Assembly: GCA_051453625.1 (NCBI GenBank)
Contig: JBOZIK010000001.1
Coordinates: 293,565,021-293,629,020 of the forward strand
DNA length: 64,000 nucleotides
Direction: 5' to 3'
Origin: Welwitschia mirabilis
Lineage: Eukaryota; Gnetophyta; Gnetopsida; Welwitschiales
Positions 31,956 through 42,941 of this stretch are shown piece by piece. The notes below the pieces were generated by a model that worked only from the letters and a program-made list of their open reading frames with translations, was not told the origin of the DNA and did no database searches. Every line of letters begins with the position of its first letter. Position 1 is the first letter of the stretch. The translations under genes were made by a program, and so were the position numbers.

Positions 31956-34121
31956 AATGACATGGTAGCAGCACAGAGGAGTACTAGTTTTTTCTTTCTA
32001 AAAGTTTTTATTTTCTAGTGATGGGTATAGGTCATTTTTTCTAGTGTTATCCTATACTAGTCCATTTTTTCTTTCCTTGTGTATGCCTTCTAGTGGTTGG
32101 TACTACTTATTCTAGTGTTATTTCAAACTGGTCCAATATTTTTAAAGTTTGTTTTTTATTTCTTAACTTGTTTTCTTCAAGTCTAACATTTGTTTTAGTT
32201 ACTTTGGAGTTAAGAAAACTCTAAAAATATTGAAAATTTTAATAAAACTTTACAATTACATTTCATGTTTTTCTTTTATACTATGTTTTGTATGTTTTTC
32301 TATGTGAATATAAATATTAAAATTTTCTTAAAAAAATTTCATGGTTCTTCTTACATTTTATTCACATTTGCTATTTCACAGCATTCATAAAGGATTAAAA
32401 CCTTTAAAATTTTCTTGCAATTTTACTTAATTTTATTTATGTATCTCTTTTATTTTATTATAACCTCAACATTGTAAATTCCTGTATGCGATCAAGAACC
32501 TATTTAGAAAACTTTTTGAGTAATAGTTCCCTCTAAAAATTTAAACAATTATGAAAACAAGAACTTTAATTTTAAAATCATAATTGATTTTCTTAAAAAC
32601 TTGTTACAAGTTGGGTGAATAATCCATTTGATACACTGCTAAGCCCAATTTACTTATGGAAATAGTGATAATTCCCATAACACTCAAAATTATATTTAAC
32701 ATAAAACTATCTATGATAATATTAGGCCCAAGAAAACCACAAGGGGATTTATCTAATTCAACTATTACAACCATTACTTTTTACCCTTATTTCCATATTA
32801 ATTTAACTAGCACTGTCCATATTCTAATTAATGTTCTTATTTAAAATATGAAAATCCTTATACTAACTCATAGGAATTTCAGCCCACACCTTCCTTCATC
32901 CCTCATGATCCTTACCCTTTACCATCATATTCATATTCATCATTCATTTATTCTTATCATTTATCTCTCTTATAATACCATTCATCTTTAAAAATTTAAC
33001 AAATGTCTTTACATTTTTTGGATGATACTCTTATAAGATCTATGGAAGTCTAGATGCAAGTAAATAAAAAACAAGAGCAAAAAAACCAAAGGTTTGAGCA
33101 AGATATCCATCAAGTGACCCAAGAGTCTACTTAAATCCTAAAAATATTAGAAGTAGAAAATATTCCTAGATTCTATGAATCTACAATTTAGAAAACTTTG
33201 AAGGGATTAGTAAAAGTAAAATCAACAAAACCCAAATCATATCCCTTAGGAATGCACAAGAAAACTTTGAATCCCACAACAAAAATAATGATGATATCCA
33301 AAGGGACCTTGAGTATAGAAATGACTAAGAAAGGGAATGGTTTCATGTGAGTAGACTATACCTTAGAGTAGGATTAGACATTTTAGATTATGATGATCAA
33401 TCCATAATATGTGAGTAAAACATTTAAGGGAGAAGAAAAACTTAAATATTACATAACAGAAAATGAATCCATGAGAACATTAATTAAAGAAATAACATTG
33501 ATTTCTTTGAATCTTAACCTATGTTTCCTGCACAACCTTTTAAAGAAAACCCTTTATGAACTTTAATGAAGATAAGAACATTAAATAAGAGCATTTTTAT
33601 TCATGCTTTAAACAATTTTTTTGCCAACAACATAATAAATTAATTATGACAGATTTACCTTTATATAAGCAAGACCCATGCCTTAGTGGATAAAACTTAT
33701 ATAGAACTAACTTTTAGAGATCATGAATTTTCCAATTCATTTTCATATTCCTCCTAATATGATGTCTTATAAGAGTTATCGATTAAACATAAACAAGATA
33801 AGGGATCAAATAAAACTAAATTTAAACATATAAACATTTTTGCTTGCACTAATGTTTTCTTTAAGCTTATAGACTCATGCATAAAAATTTACATGTATTT
33901 GCCCCTACTTCAAAATACTTTGCAAATATTTGAATCATTCATAGATCTTTTCTATAATTTTAAGCTTCTATGCACATATTAATTTAGAGAGTTTTTAGTT
34001 TTTAGATTATATTTTTCTTATAGGATAGAATTTTTTTAATGTTAGATTTATTTTCATAAAAATATAAGAGACTTAACAAAATGCATGCTTAATGGACTTT
34101 CTCATTTAAAACCTTACAAAC
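31956..34121 (+). other. Internal region of the outer element, left part; no domain recognised
   Basis: The open frame at 32656-32844 shows no domain. A Gln/Glu-rich segment around 33050-33140 (KKQEQKNQRFEQDIHQ) could be a gag C-terminal linker, but nothing else supports gag. This stretch would be leader and gag in a complete element. Confidence 0.4.
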
Positions 34122-34124
34122 ACT
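34122..34124. repeat. 3-bp target-site duplication (ACT), left
   Basis: ACT precedes the CACTA terminus at 34125 and is repeated at 41411-41413 immediately after the other terminus. Confidence 0.85.
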
Positions 34125-34142
34125 CACTATAAGAAATATAGG
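34125..34142 (+). repeat. CACTA left terminal inverted repeat
   Basis: CACTATAAGAAATATAGG; pairs with 41393-41410 on the opposite strand. Confidence 0.88.
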
Positions 34143-34405
34143 CTTGTAAGGCATTTCTAAAATGCCTTAAAAACTCTTAAAGAACATCATAAATTCTTTA
34201 AAGGTATTTCTTCATAACACGCTTTAAAAAACCTTGCCTTAAAAGCTAATATGCTTTTAAGACATTTTTGAGGAATTTTAATAAAAACACCTTAAAAGGC
34301 CTTTTTGAGGCATTACACCTTAAAAGGCCTTTTGAGGCACTTGTTTCTATATATGACTCAAAATCCATTTTGAGGAATTTGATGGAATAAATGCCTTAAA
34401 AGGAA
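34143..34405. repeat. CACTA left subterminal repeat cluster
   Basis: At least six GCCTTAAAA/TTTTAAGRC-type motifs, two of them in near-identical neighbouring copies of CACCTTAAAAGGCC (about 34301 and 34317). A perfect 9-bp inverted repeat AAGGCATTT-cta-AAATGCCTT lies at 34148-34168. Confidence 0.8.
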
Positions 34406-37040
34406 TTACCTCATTTAAAAAAAATTATAAATCCATTATGATCAATATATTTCATGATTTAAGTTTCTTTGGAATCAAAAGGTTAAATGTTAGAATATAT
34501 AGCATAAATTCATTGACCCATGTTTATAAGTTAAGTTTCTAAGCTATCAAAGGCCACCATTAATTTTTACTTGATGAATAAAATCAATAAAGCTAATGAG
34601 TGCAAAATGGGTTTTTGTAAATTAACTTCTTTAAAATGAAAAAAGTAAAGAAAAAATGTGTAGACATTATGTATGATCCAATATGTAGCACATTTTGAGC
34701 TTTCACTATGCTGTTACTTTTTTACTATGGTTGATTGAATAGAAATATGATATACTTATCCTTGATAATAGAAATTTTTTTAATGATAAATAAGCAACTA
34801 AAGAAACTTCATGGCCTGACTAAGAAGTTATGCTGTGATGAACATATCAAATTGATTTCTTTCTTGACAAAAATATGGATTATGTAATACTACAACATTA
34901 AGCACTCTTAAATGCATAAAACATCAAGTGTGAATTCTATAAGAATGAAACTTAAGAGTAATTCAGGTTTAAAATGTTAAGAATTAGTACAAATAATGAT
35001 TGAAAATATAATTAATCATTCTCCTCTAAAAGATTTATAATACCTCTTGGAGGAAATATGTCACACCCCTTTTTTAGGACATTTAAATCGATGGTATTCA
35101 GAGAAATTAAGGATATTCTTCCAAGATCCAAAGTACTCTATTTCTTCTTATGATAAAAATATGCTATTATCAAAGAGCTCAAAAGTTTCTGATGCTATTT
35201 GCAAAAGTGACATAAGAAACGTTGCCTTCATGTAATGTGAAAATGCTGGAGACATTTCACTGTCTGGTATGTTCTAGAATCATCTAATCCTAAAGAGATT
35301 TCATCCATGAAAAAGGTTTTTGTAGATCTAATAATCATCTCTCCTATTTGAGCAACAAAAAGGTAGTTCTTAGATTGTAGGCATTCAAAGTTCTAAAACC
35401 TTAGAATTTCATTAATGCGAAAATGTTTATTGCATCATTTGGTTACCTATTATGACATTCTTCTTTTGACTACTAGAGATTCCTATCTGCATATGATCTC
35501 CAACTATTGTGTCTAGATAAATGTCAAGGTCCAAAGCTAATTTGAAGAAATTAATTAGCTCTGTGATTGATTGCATATTTGAGAAATTTTAAAGAGATTG
35601 GATACTAATAGTTACCTTAAGAGTATAATCAGGTCTGAAGAGTGTCTTTTCCCCTTGAAACAAACTATAAAAAATATAGAAAACTAATTCATAATTAGCT
35701 TACTAGACTTAAATCTGAGTAGTAAAACTTAAGGTATTTCTTCAAAAATGTAATATTAAGATAAATCTATTTTTCTATACACTTAAATTATTTTCCGGGA
35801 CTTAGTTTCATATAGAGGTCTACTTATCTAATAGGGAATATTCTAGCAACCTTTTCTCTCCTTAAAAGCTTAGTCAAAACATCTACAAAAAGATGATGCC
35901 ATAATTAAAGGCACACTTAGATTAACACTCACCAAATGTAGTTATCCAAAGAATGCACTAAAACATGTTTTTTTAAAGATTTCAGACCTATTCTATGATG
36001 CCCATCATGTTTATCACTAAATATTCTTACTTTTGTGTGCTTTTTTTGTTAGATCAAGTAAGATAATCTTAGGTTTGAAAGGAAATATTAATAAAAAAAT
36101 CCAATAGGACCAACTACCATAGCTTATGATGCCATTTCCATAAGACTTTCAAGTGTGTATAGAGATTACTATGTATGCTATAGGTTTTCATTTCCATTAA
36201 GGAGGAAAATATTAATATCTTAAAATGTTAGACTTCAAAAAGGTTTTCATTAATATATAAACTAAGGATTATCTCTTGTGTAAGATTATAAAACTCTTAG
36301 GCTTATTTTAGGACTTAGTCTCTCTCATACATAAGGAAACAAGTCCAATGGTTAACTTGGAAGCTACGATTAGAAAGGTTATAAGGCCTATGCTAGGAAG
36401 GGAATTTTACATTTACATAATGATTTCTTTTGGTAAATGACATTGAAGTATAAATGACTTATATTGAAAGCAAGTGAAGAGCTACTAAAGCCTCTTTTTC
36501 ATCAATACTCAACAATGGAGTGACTAAATTAAACAATGGATTTAAACTTGGAGATATTTTATTATTTTAGTAGGGATCCTATAGCAATGTAGCTTGCTAA
36601 TTTGTTGCATTAGGAATGACATCACAAATAGAAATGGGAAACATAAACATTTTATTGGAATAGTGCATGAGTAAAGCTTTCAGATTTAATGAAAAATAAT
36701 TGTTCACATTGGAAAACCTAATCAAATTATCTACTAATTTAACAAGCCAATGCAGAATGGTTGTAATTCAAAGTTTAATAAAAACCATTCAGTTCATGTG
36801 TTAGACATGTAATACTATAGGTTATTAAATAAATAAGAAGCTATATATCCACATCACCACTATAATAGACAATAATGAGTTTCATGTAATTGTTATAGTA
36901 TAAATTTGTTAACTGTAAATTGTATGCTAATGATACCATCGCTAGAATTTTGTGTTGTAAATTCGAAATAATCTAGCTATAGTTTTATATTATAAAAACT
37001 TAAGCTCTTATGATACACCTATAAAAATAACAAAAAAAAA
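34406..37040 (+). other. CACTA interior, left part; unrecognised
   Basis: Mostly stop-rich. A continuous reading from about 34990 through the open frame 35047-35235 contains CHTPFLGHLNRWYSEKLR and a Ser/Lys-rich LLSKSSKVSDAICKSD. I do not recognise it. It could be an upstream part of the same captured kinase gene, since Ser-rich N-terminal regions are usual there, but this is only a guess. No transposase motif was seen on either strand. Confidence 0.4.
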
Positions 37041-37662
37041 AGGAAGACATAGAATACACCTACAAAAATAACAAAAAGAATCCAAGTATGTCCAAGTCTT
37101 ATGGAGTAATTCTTTTTACTTGGAGATTTTACTAGCATTTTATAACATGTTTCTCCTAAAACCATTCTTCAAACTACCATTTTTCAAGAATTTAGAGAGA
37201 GAGGAGGTAATTTTATTGTAGCCGTGAGGCTTTAGTATCAAAAATGAGGATGCCATAGGTTGAGTAATAGGCACTGGTAACATCATCTATGATGTTAAGA
37301 CTAATGGTAACCTCCTTCAATGTTTTTCTTCTCCACCTCAATCATCATCATCTAAAACCAATTTCAAGATGCATATTTAAAAACTACCAACTCTTCCTCT
37401 GCTGCACCTCTTCAAGAAGAAAAACCATCATAAAAATAACATCAAACGTCCCCAAGAAGAAGCTAAAAATGGAACCCTAATGGAAAGCTAAAAGAAAAGC
37501 TTTTTTACCCTTATAAGGGACATCGCCCTACAAAATAGGTGAAGAACAAAGAGTCACTCTCGGTGAAGATATAATACCATATAATGTGAAGAATACATCA
37601 TTTGAATCCCAATTTAGCCACTCTAAAAAACCTTAAGAGAAACCCTTATTTGTTAGAGCTAC
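37041..37662 (+). repeat. 622-bp direct repeat inside the CACTA element, copy 1
   Basis: Aligns from GACATAGAAT to CCTTATTTGTTAGAGCTAC with 39935-40556, the same length. It ends about 75 bp before the kinase fragment. The open frame 37289-37480 within it has no domain. Confidence 0.9.
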
Positions 37663-37734
37663 TGAAACCATTTGAGGAGTATATAACTTATATTTATTCT
37701 ATTTAAGAAAATTAATGAAATATATAAGAATGCC

Positions 37735-38775
37735 TACTTAATAGGTACTAAGTATATCAGTAGTGTCTATCTTGCATAGCTAAGAGATACAAGTTATCAA
37801 TTTGCAATCAAGATTATGAATAAGAATAGCCTAAGATCCAAAAAAAAAAAAGATGATCAGGGCTTATACTGAGAGAAAGATTATCACAATTATAGATCAT
37901 CCATTCTTGCCTACCATGTACAAAAGTTTTAAACTAAAAAATACTTGGATCTCATAATGCAATACTAAAATGGAGGAAATTTACATACTATTAGACAAAA
38001 ACAGTCTAACAAGCATTTTTTGAAATCTATTGTAAGATTTTATACATCAAAAGTGCTTCTTACTCTTCATTATTTTCATATAATGGGAATTATCTATATA
38101 GATTTAAAGCCAAAAAATAATTTTATGAGGAAAGAATATCACATCATTCTTTCTAATTTTGATCTTTCATTAAAGTTCCATGCAAGTTAATGCTTGTGTA
38201 ATTGGTAAATAACTAAGGGATTCTAGAAAATCTACCTGTAGACACTGGTAAAGAGGATGATTTTTTAAATTCCACTTGCTTATACCCTCAATGTCTATTT
38301 CCCCTACTTCTATTTTATAAATCTAAGATGAAGTCTAATAGAAAGCATAAACTCAAGTGCTTTTCTTTTTGATCTTATTGAATTTTTAGCAGAGCCAAGT
38401 AGTGTTAGATCAATGTCATTTATGAGTACCCATGAGTATCTTCCCACTGAAATCATAAAGGAAGAAGGTCATGATAGTGCAGTGGACTTGTGGACATTTA
38501 ACATATTCTTGTATGAACTTCTTCATGGAAATATCCCATTCAAAGAAAAAAAATACTCATGGCACATTGCTCAATGTTATTGAGTAATTACTGAAATTCC
38601 TTTAAACACTTGCAGAAAGCAATAATATCAAGGAGTTAATCCAAGAATTACTTGTCGAGGACCCTGAGTAGAGATTGATTCATGTGAAAGGTTCCATAAA
38701 GATTATACAACATCCATTCTTTGAAGGTGTCAAATGAGCTCTTATTCATAGTACTCCTCATTCTCAAATGTTAAA
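37735..38775 (+). pseudogene. Captured plant AGC-type (AGC-VIII-like) Ser/Thr protein kinase domain, broken
   Basis: Most of a kinase domain is readable in order: glycine-loop strand ending SSVYLA (37759-37776), ATP-binding Lys in FAIKIMNKNSL (about 37800-37833), AYTERKI...DHPFLPTMYKSF (37864-37932), RFYTSKVLLTLHYFH (about 38034-38080), catalytic loop IYIDLKPKN (38092-38118; usual YRDLKPEN), SNFDLSLK (38152-38175), insert with [11 protein letters not shown] (about 38389-38420), [20 protein letters not shown] (38428-38487), [28 protein letters not shown] (about 38635-38668) and QHPFFEGVK (about 38708-38735). DFD instead of DFG and the long activation insert with RSMSF...THEYL are marks of the plant AGC-VIII group (D6PK/PINOID/KIPK-like). 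Arg of HRD is Ile, the DFD Asp is Asn, and several stops and frame changes exist, so it cannot be active. Confidence 0.88.
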
Positions 38776-39934
38776 ACCTTGATTAAGAACAAAGAGTAGT
38801 CATACTAAAAGTGGTACACATTTAGCTGAGTATTTTTCTAGAAATCTCTTCTAAAATAAGTGATAAACCATCATAGTACCAATTAAATCAGTTGCATTAT
38901 AGGTTAAGTGAAGCAAAGTTAAGATCATTACTTGCAAAGCTACAGCAACATTCTTAAATAATAAGCTTAACAAATAGGAGTAGTAATGCGGCTAAGTAAT
39001 TTATCTTGATGATTTAATTCTTTAAAACAAATAAGGAATGTATAAAGTTTCAATGCAGGATTACAGTAAGAGGGAGGAAAAGCATACACTAGATCAGTCC
39101 TTAGCTTCCTTTTTTCTTTCAAGAGGAGGATAGAGATACTATCTAAAATGGAGTGGAGGCTAAAAGCAGTATTGATAATGATGAAATGCAGAGAAGTCAG
39201 AAATAATGAATAGTAAGACTGCCACTCTAGACAATGCCCTTTAATTCTTGTCATCGTGAATGCATTATTTGGAGATGATAATTCCCTTTCATGAAATTTC
39301 TCCTCATCAAAATAGCCCACTCTATAGACAAACAACTCCCTTGTTTCTAAAGGCTTGCTGTGAATTAGAGTCAATCCTAGTCTCCATGTCTGAATTTCTT
39401 ATTATTAGTTTGAATGAATCATACCAGTCATACTATGGTGCTGTGGTGATGATGGAGGTGACTACTAACCAAAGCTTAGGCTACACTATGCTTCAAAATA
39501 GTTCTTTCTAACATGTTTCTCCTATGTACATTAATGTGATAAATAGTGCAATTTTAAGACTTGCATTTTTAAGACCAAACATAACACTATGTACTTAAAA
39601 TCATCCTTTTCCTATGACTAAATTACAACATTCTCTACATCATGACTTGGATGCTTTCTCTACTGCTATCATTGTAAATATTACTTTTACATTCATTCCT
39701 TCATCATTTGTAGCTCCAATAGTAAAGGAACATGAGGAAAGACAAAACATCAATAAATCATTAGTGGGGTTTCTCTTCCTACCTAATGATTTCAACATAT
39801 GCATGGGATATTTGATCCTATCTTCTTTCAGCACTTTTATCCATGAAATTTTTGGTCTCAAAGCATTTGTTAATAAAGAAAACTTCTGGGAAAACACATT
39901 AATGCTACTCATTTATGGTCTAGAAGAGCTTAAA
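38776..39934. other. CACTA interior between kinase fragment and second 622-bp repeat; unrecognised
   Basis: Three fairly long open frames occur: 38967-39374 minus (135 codons), 39260-39511 plus (83) and 39614-39952 plus (112, MTKLQHSLHHDLDAFSTAII...). I recognise no domain in any. Base composition is less AT-rich than the flanks, as in the kinase part, so this may be further captured host DNA such as the kinase 3' region. Confidence 0.4.
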
Positions 39935-40556
39935 AAGGAGAACATAGAATAGACCAACAAAAATAACAAAAAAAAGTCCAAGCATGTCCAAGTTCTGTGG
40001 AGTAATTCTTTTTACCTAAAGATCTTTGCTGGTATTTTAATCATGTTTCTCCTAAGATCATTCTTTAAACTACCATTTTCAAGAACTTAGAGATAAAGGA
40101 GGTTATTTTATTATATTAGTAAGGCTATAGTATTAAAATTAAGGATGCCATGGGTTGAGCAATAGGCACTGACAACATCATCTATGACTTTAATAATAAT
40201 TATAACCTCCTTCAATGTTTTTTTTCTTCTTTATCTTGATCATCATCATCCAAAACTAGTTTTAAAATGCATATTCCAAAACTACCAACTCTAGTTCTGC
40301 TACACCTCTACAAGAAGAAAAACCATCAAAAAAATTACATCAAACATCTTTAAGGAGAAGCCACAAAATTGAATCCTAATGAAAAGCTAAAAGAAAATCT
40401 TTTTTACCCTTATAAGTATCATTTCACTACAAACTAGGTGAAGAATAAAGATCTCTTAATGAAGATAGAATATCATATAATGTGAAGGGCACACCATTTG
40501 AATCCCAATTCAGCCACTTTAAAAAACCTTAAGAGAGACCCTTATTTATTGCTACT
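39935..40556 (+). repeat. 622-bp direct repeat inside the CACTA element, copy 2
   Basis: Same order of blocks as copy 1, for example GATGCCATRGGTTGAG, GGCACTG, CCTCCTTCAATG, AAGAAGAAAAACCATC and CCTTAAGAGARACCCTTATT. The copies have diverged substantially. Confidence 0.9.
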
Positions 40557-41130
40557 TTACTATTAGTTATCTTCCCCATTTTTATAGGTGTGTATGCAGT
40601 GTCATTTACAAGATAAACTCTAAACAGAGATGCCTGGGGAAACAAATATTAATTTGCATGCATTCTATATTAATATGACCTTTAAATTAGATGCTTTTTA
40701 GGTTTATTTAAAAAAAAGTTATACTCTCAAGTTTCATTTCACCCCAGTTTAGGATAAGGAAACCTCCCACTTTATCCAATGCGATGTAGGCGACTTTGCA
40801 TTTCTTGATCAAGGTAACATTTGCATCCTTTCACTCAAAAAAATGTAGTACAAACATTAATTACACCTCCTCCACAAAATACGATATTTTTGCAATTAGG
40901 AAATGGAATCAACAACAATTATGATGAAAAGATTTCATTTTCTGGAATCCTATGCAGTGGGGTGAAATGAAGGTGAAATGAAGGCATTAGTTTTTTAGTT
41001 CCTGTGAAAGCTCTCCTTTTTTATAAGCTAGTAGTCTCTCAAGTACTACCGTCTATTCTACTCCTCGTTGCTTGTGGCCATGCTCATTATTCTTCTTGAA
41101 ATCACAGCCACGTTCTTTTTCATGCTTGCA
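40557..41130. other. CACTA interior, right part; nothing recognised
   Basis: Non-coding by eye, with no transposase motif and no repeat apart from scattered A/T runs. Confidence 0.45.
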
Positions 41131-41392
41131 CTGTGTTTTCATGCCCATGTGGTTCTTTGAGGGATTTTGGCTTTTGGTAATGTGTGACTATTTTAATTTT
41201 CATAGACCTAGCTTTTAAGGCATTTGTCTAGTTAAGAACCTTAAAGGGTCATAGCATTTAAGGAGTTTTGTTCTAGAAAAATACCTTTAAAAGATGATTT
41301 TTTTAATTGGTGACTTTTAAGGCATTTATTTTATAAAAATGCCTTAAAAACTCATATAATTAAAGTGTTTATCTAAATAAATTCAATATAAA
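41131..41392. repeat. CACTA right subterminal repeat cluster
   Basis: AGCTTTTAAGGCATTT (about 41209), AACCTTAAAGGG, AGCATTTAAGG, ACCTTTAAAAG, ACTTTTAAGGCATTT (about 41313) and AATGCCTTAAAAACTC (about 41338) mirror the left cluster. AAGGCATTT and AAATGCCTT form an inverted repeat at 41319-41345. Confidence 0.8.
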
Positions 41393-41410
41393 CCTTTATT
41401 TCTTATAGTG
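41393..41410 (-). repeat. CACTA right terminal inverted repeat
   Basis: Reverse complement CACTATAAGAAATAAAGG; followed by the ACT duplication at 41411-41413. Confidence 0.88.
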
Positions 41411-41891
41411 ACTTCCACTTATACAATTATCATCTTAAACCCTTTCAATTAGGAATTTCCACATTTCATCCCCTTAAACTTCTTCATTTACTTCTTCCAT
41501 TTTCTAATAAACCCCCTAAATCTATATACCATCCACATTGGCCTTTTATTCATGAGTTTTTTAGACTTATTGATCTAGTTTAAAAGCCCTTAAAATAAAA
41601 AATCAATATAATTAATCATGATATTACCTATTTAATGATTAAGATCTAGTTTACTTGTGGGTTTTGAAGGGAAACAACATAGGTTTTAGTAAAACTTAAT
41701 TAAAAAGATGGGATTTAACTTTGCATGTACTTTTTAAGTAAAAAGCCTTTAATGGGGACAATATTTGTCTTAAATAGGCTAATAAGCCAATGAACCCTTA
41801 AAAGTGCATAAAAAATGACTATGACAAGATGAAAAAGAAAATAATATATCTCTTCTCTAAAAGCAGATAACTGTAATTACCTAATTGGGTT

Positions 41892-42180
41892 TAGTTAACT
41901 ACATTAGGGCTATGAATGCCTTTTGAAAATGCCGCTCTAATAAACTAATTGCAACATGTTTAACTACATAAAGGCTATAAATGGTTGCTAGTAAAGCAAC
42001 ATTGATNNNNNNNNNNNNNNNNNNNNNNNNNNNNNNNNNNNNNNNNNNNNNNNNNNNNNNNNNNNNNNNNNNNNNNNNNNNNNNNNNNNNNNNNNNNNNN
42101 NNNNNNTGTTTAACTACATAAAGGCTATAAATGGTTGCTAGTAATGCAACATTGATTTTTGCATAATACAACATGCTTAA
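41892..42180 (+). repeat. Short tandem units of a TTAACTACATNANGGCTATRAATG motif, with a gap artefact
   Basis: GTTAACTACATTAGGGCTAT (41895) is followed about 65 bp later by TTTAACTACATAAAGGCTAT (41958), a true degenerate tandem repeat. The next copy (42107-42156) repeats 41957-42006 at 49 of 50 positions across exactly 100 N and is an assembly overlap. Confidence 0.75.
42007..42106. other. N-run of 100 flanked by a near-identical 50-bp repeat
   Basis: 41957-42006 and 42107-42156 differ at one base (AAAGCAAC / AATGCAAC). Confidence 0.92.
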
Positions 42181-42932
42181 CTATGTCGACAAAAAATGTT
42201 GTAACACTTGATGCTCAATGTGGTTCCAAGGCATAATATTAAGAACATATGTAAAGGTAGAAATAGAAAACGAAGGAATGAAAATGTGGGAATCAGAGGC
42301 CTTATGTAAATTTTTGTCTCTTAACTTTCATAATTATGACTTTCATTAATTCTTTAAATTTCTATAAGTGACTTGGTTAAAAGTTAACTTGGTTGATAAC
42401 GTAGTCTAGTAAAAAAAATACAAAAATGTAATAAAGGGCTAATAACCTAGGATGATTTCCTTATTTATTCATTGGTTTTTAATTTCATTTCATTCATTCA
42501 TTTTTCATCTCATCACTTCACTACATTTATTATATATTATTTTCATGAGAAATAACTCCTAAGGTATTAACCATTTTTATGAGTAGTTTTTTTACTTATA
42601 ACATGTTTAGTTGTAAATAGCTTTTTTTTCTCCTTAGCTTAATTTACATCATTTTGAATAAAATAACTCTTCATTATTTATCTATGCCTATGTTCTCAAA
42701 TAACTTACCATTTTTATCATAAACTTTGAGGAAAAAACTCAAGTTTTTATTATAGCGTATTACATCTCAATTTTCACTAAACATTTTTGTTTTGATGTCT
42801 TAATTACATAAAGTGGCTGTAAAATTTTCAAGTTATAACATTCGCATACTAGAGGTGGTTTTAACATAAATAATTTTTCCATGCTTAAGCATTTTGTTAT
42901 TAACGCTTTGCTAAGGCACTAGTAAGAGACTG

Positions 42933-42941
42933 GTTAGGGGA
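42933..42941 (+). other. Polypurine tract of the outer element
   Basis: GGTTAGGGGA abuts the TG start of the 3' LTR at 42942. The equivalent place before the 5' LTR has the unrelated target sequence, as expected. Confidence 0.7.

Larger units (their letters stand above)
34125..41410. mobile_element. CACTA (En/Spm-type) DNA transposon carrying a captured kinase fragment
   Basis: The left end reads CACTATAAGAAATATAGG and the reverse complement of the right end reads CACTATAAGAAATAAAGG: 18 bp with one difference. Flanks carry the 3-bp duplication ACT typical of the CACTA superfamily. Both ends hold clustered AAGGCATTT/GCCTTAAAA motifs within about 280 bp of each terminus, like the subterminal transposase-binding repeats of En/Spm. 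The 7.3-kb interior shows no recognisable transposase (TNP2-type) sequence. Instead it has a plant AGC-kinase domain (37735-38775), two 622-bp direct repeats around it and unrecognised segments. It looks like a non-autonomous gene-capturing copy. The insertion lies in the internal region of the outer LTR element and is therefore younger than it. Confidence 0.88.
41414..42932 (+). other. Internal region of the outer element, right part; no domain recognised
   Basis: Stop-rich sequence leading to the polypurine tract. It includes a short tandem duplication and a gap (41892-42180). No pol remnant is visible, which supports a non-autonomous outer element. Confidence 0.45.

Noticed and set aside
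37735-38775. Functional host kinase gene
   Set aside because: The domain has several stops and frame changes, Ile for the catalytic-loop Arg, Asn for the first Asp of DFD, and lies inside a transposon.
34125-41410. CRISPR or satellite array at the repeated GCCTTAAAA motifs
   Set aside because: Motifs are irregularly spaced, in both orientations, and confined to the ends of a CACTA element.
41899-42174. 91-codon minus-strand frame with a repeated peptide
   Set aside because: The internal repeat is the duplicated 50-bp flank around 100 N.
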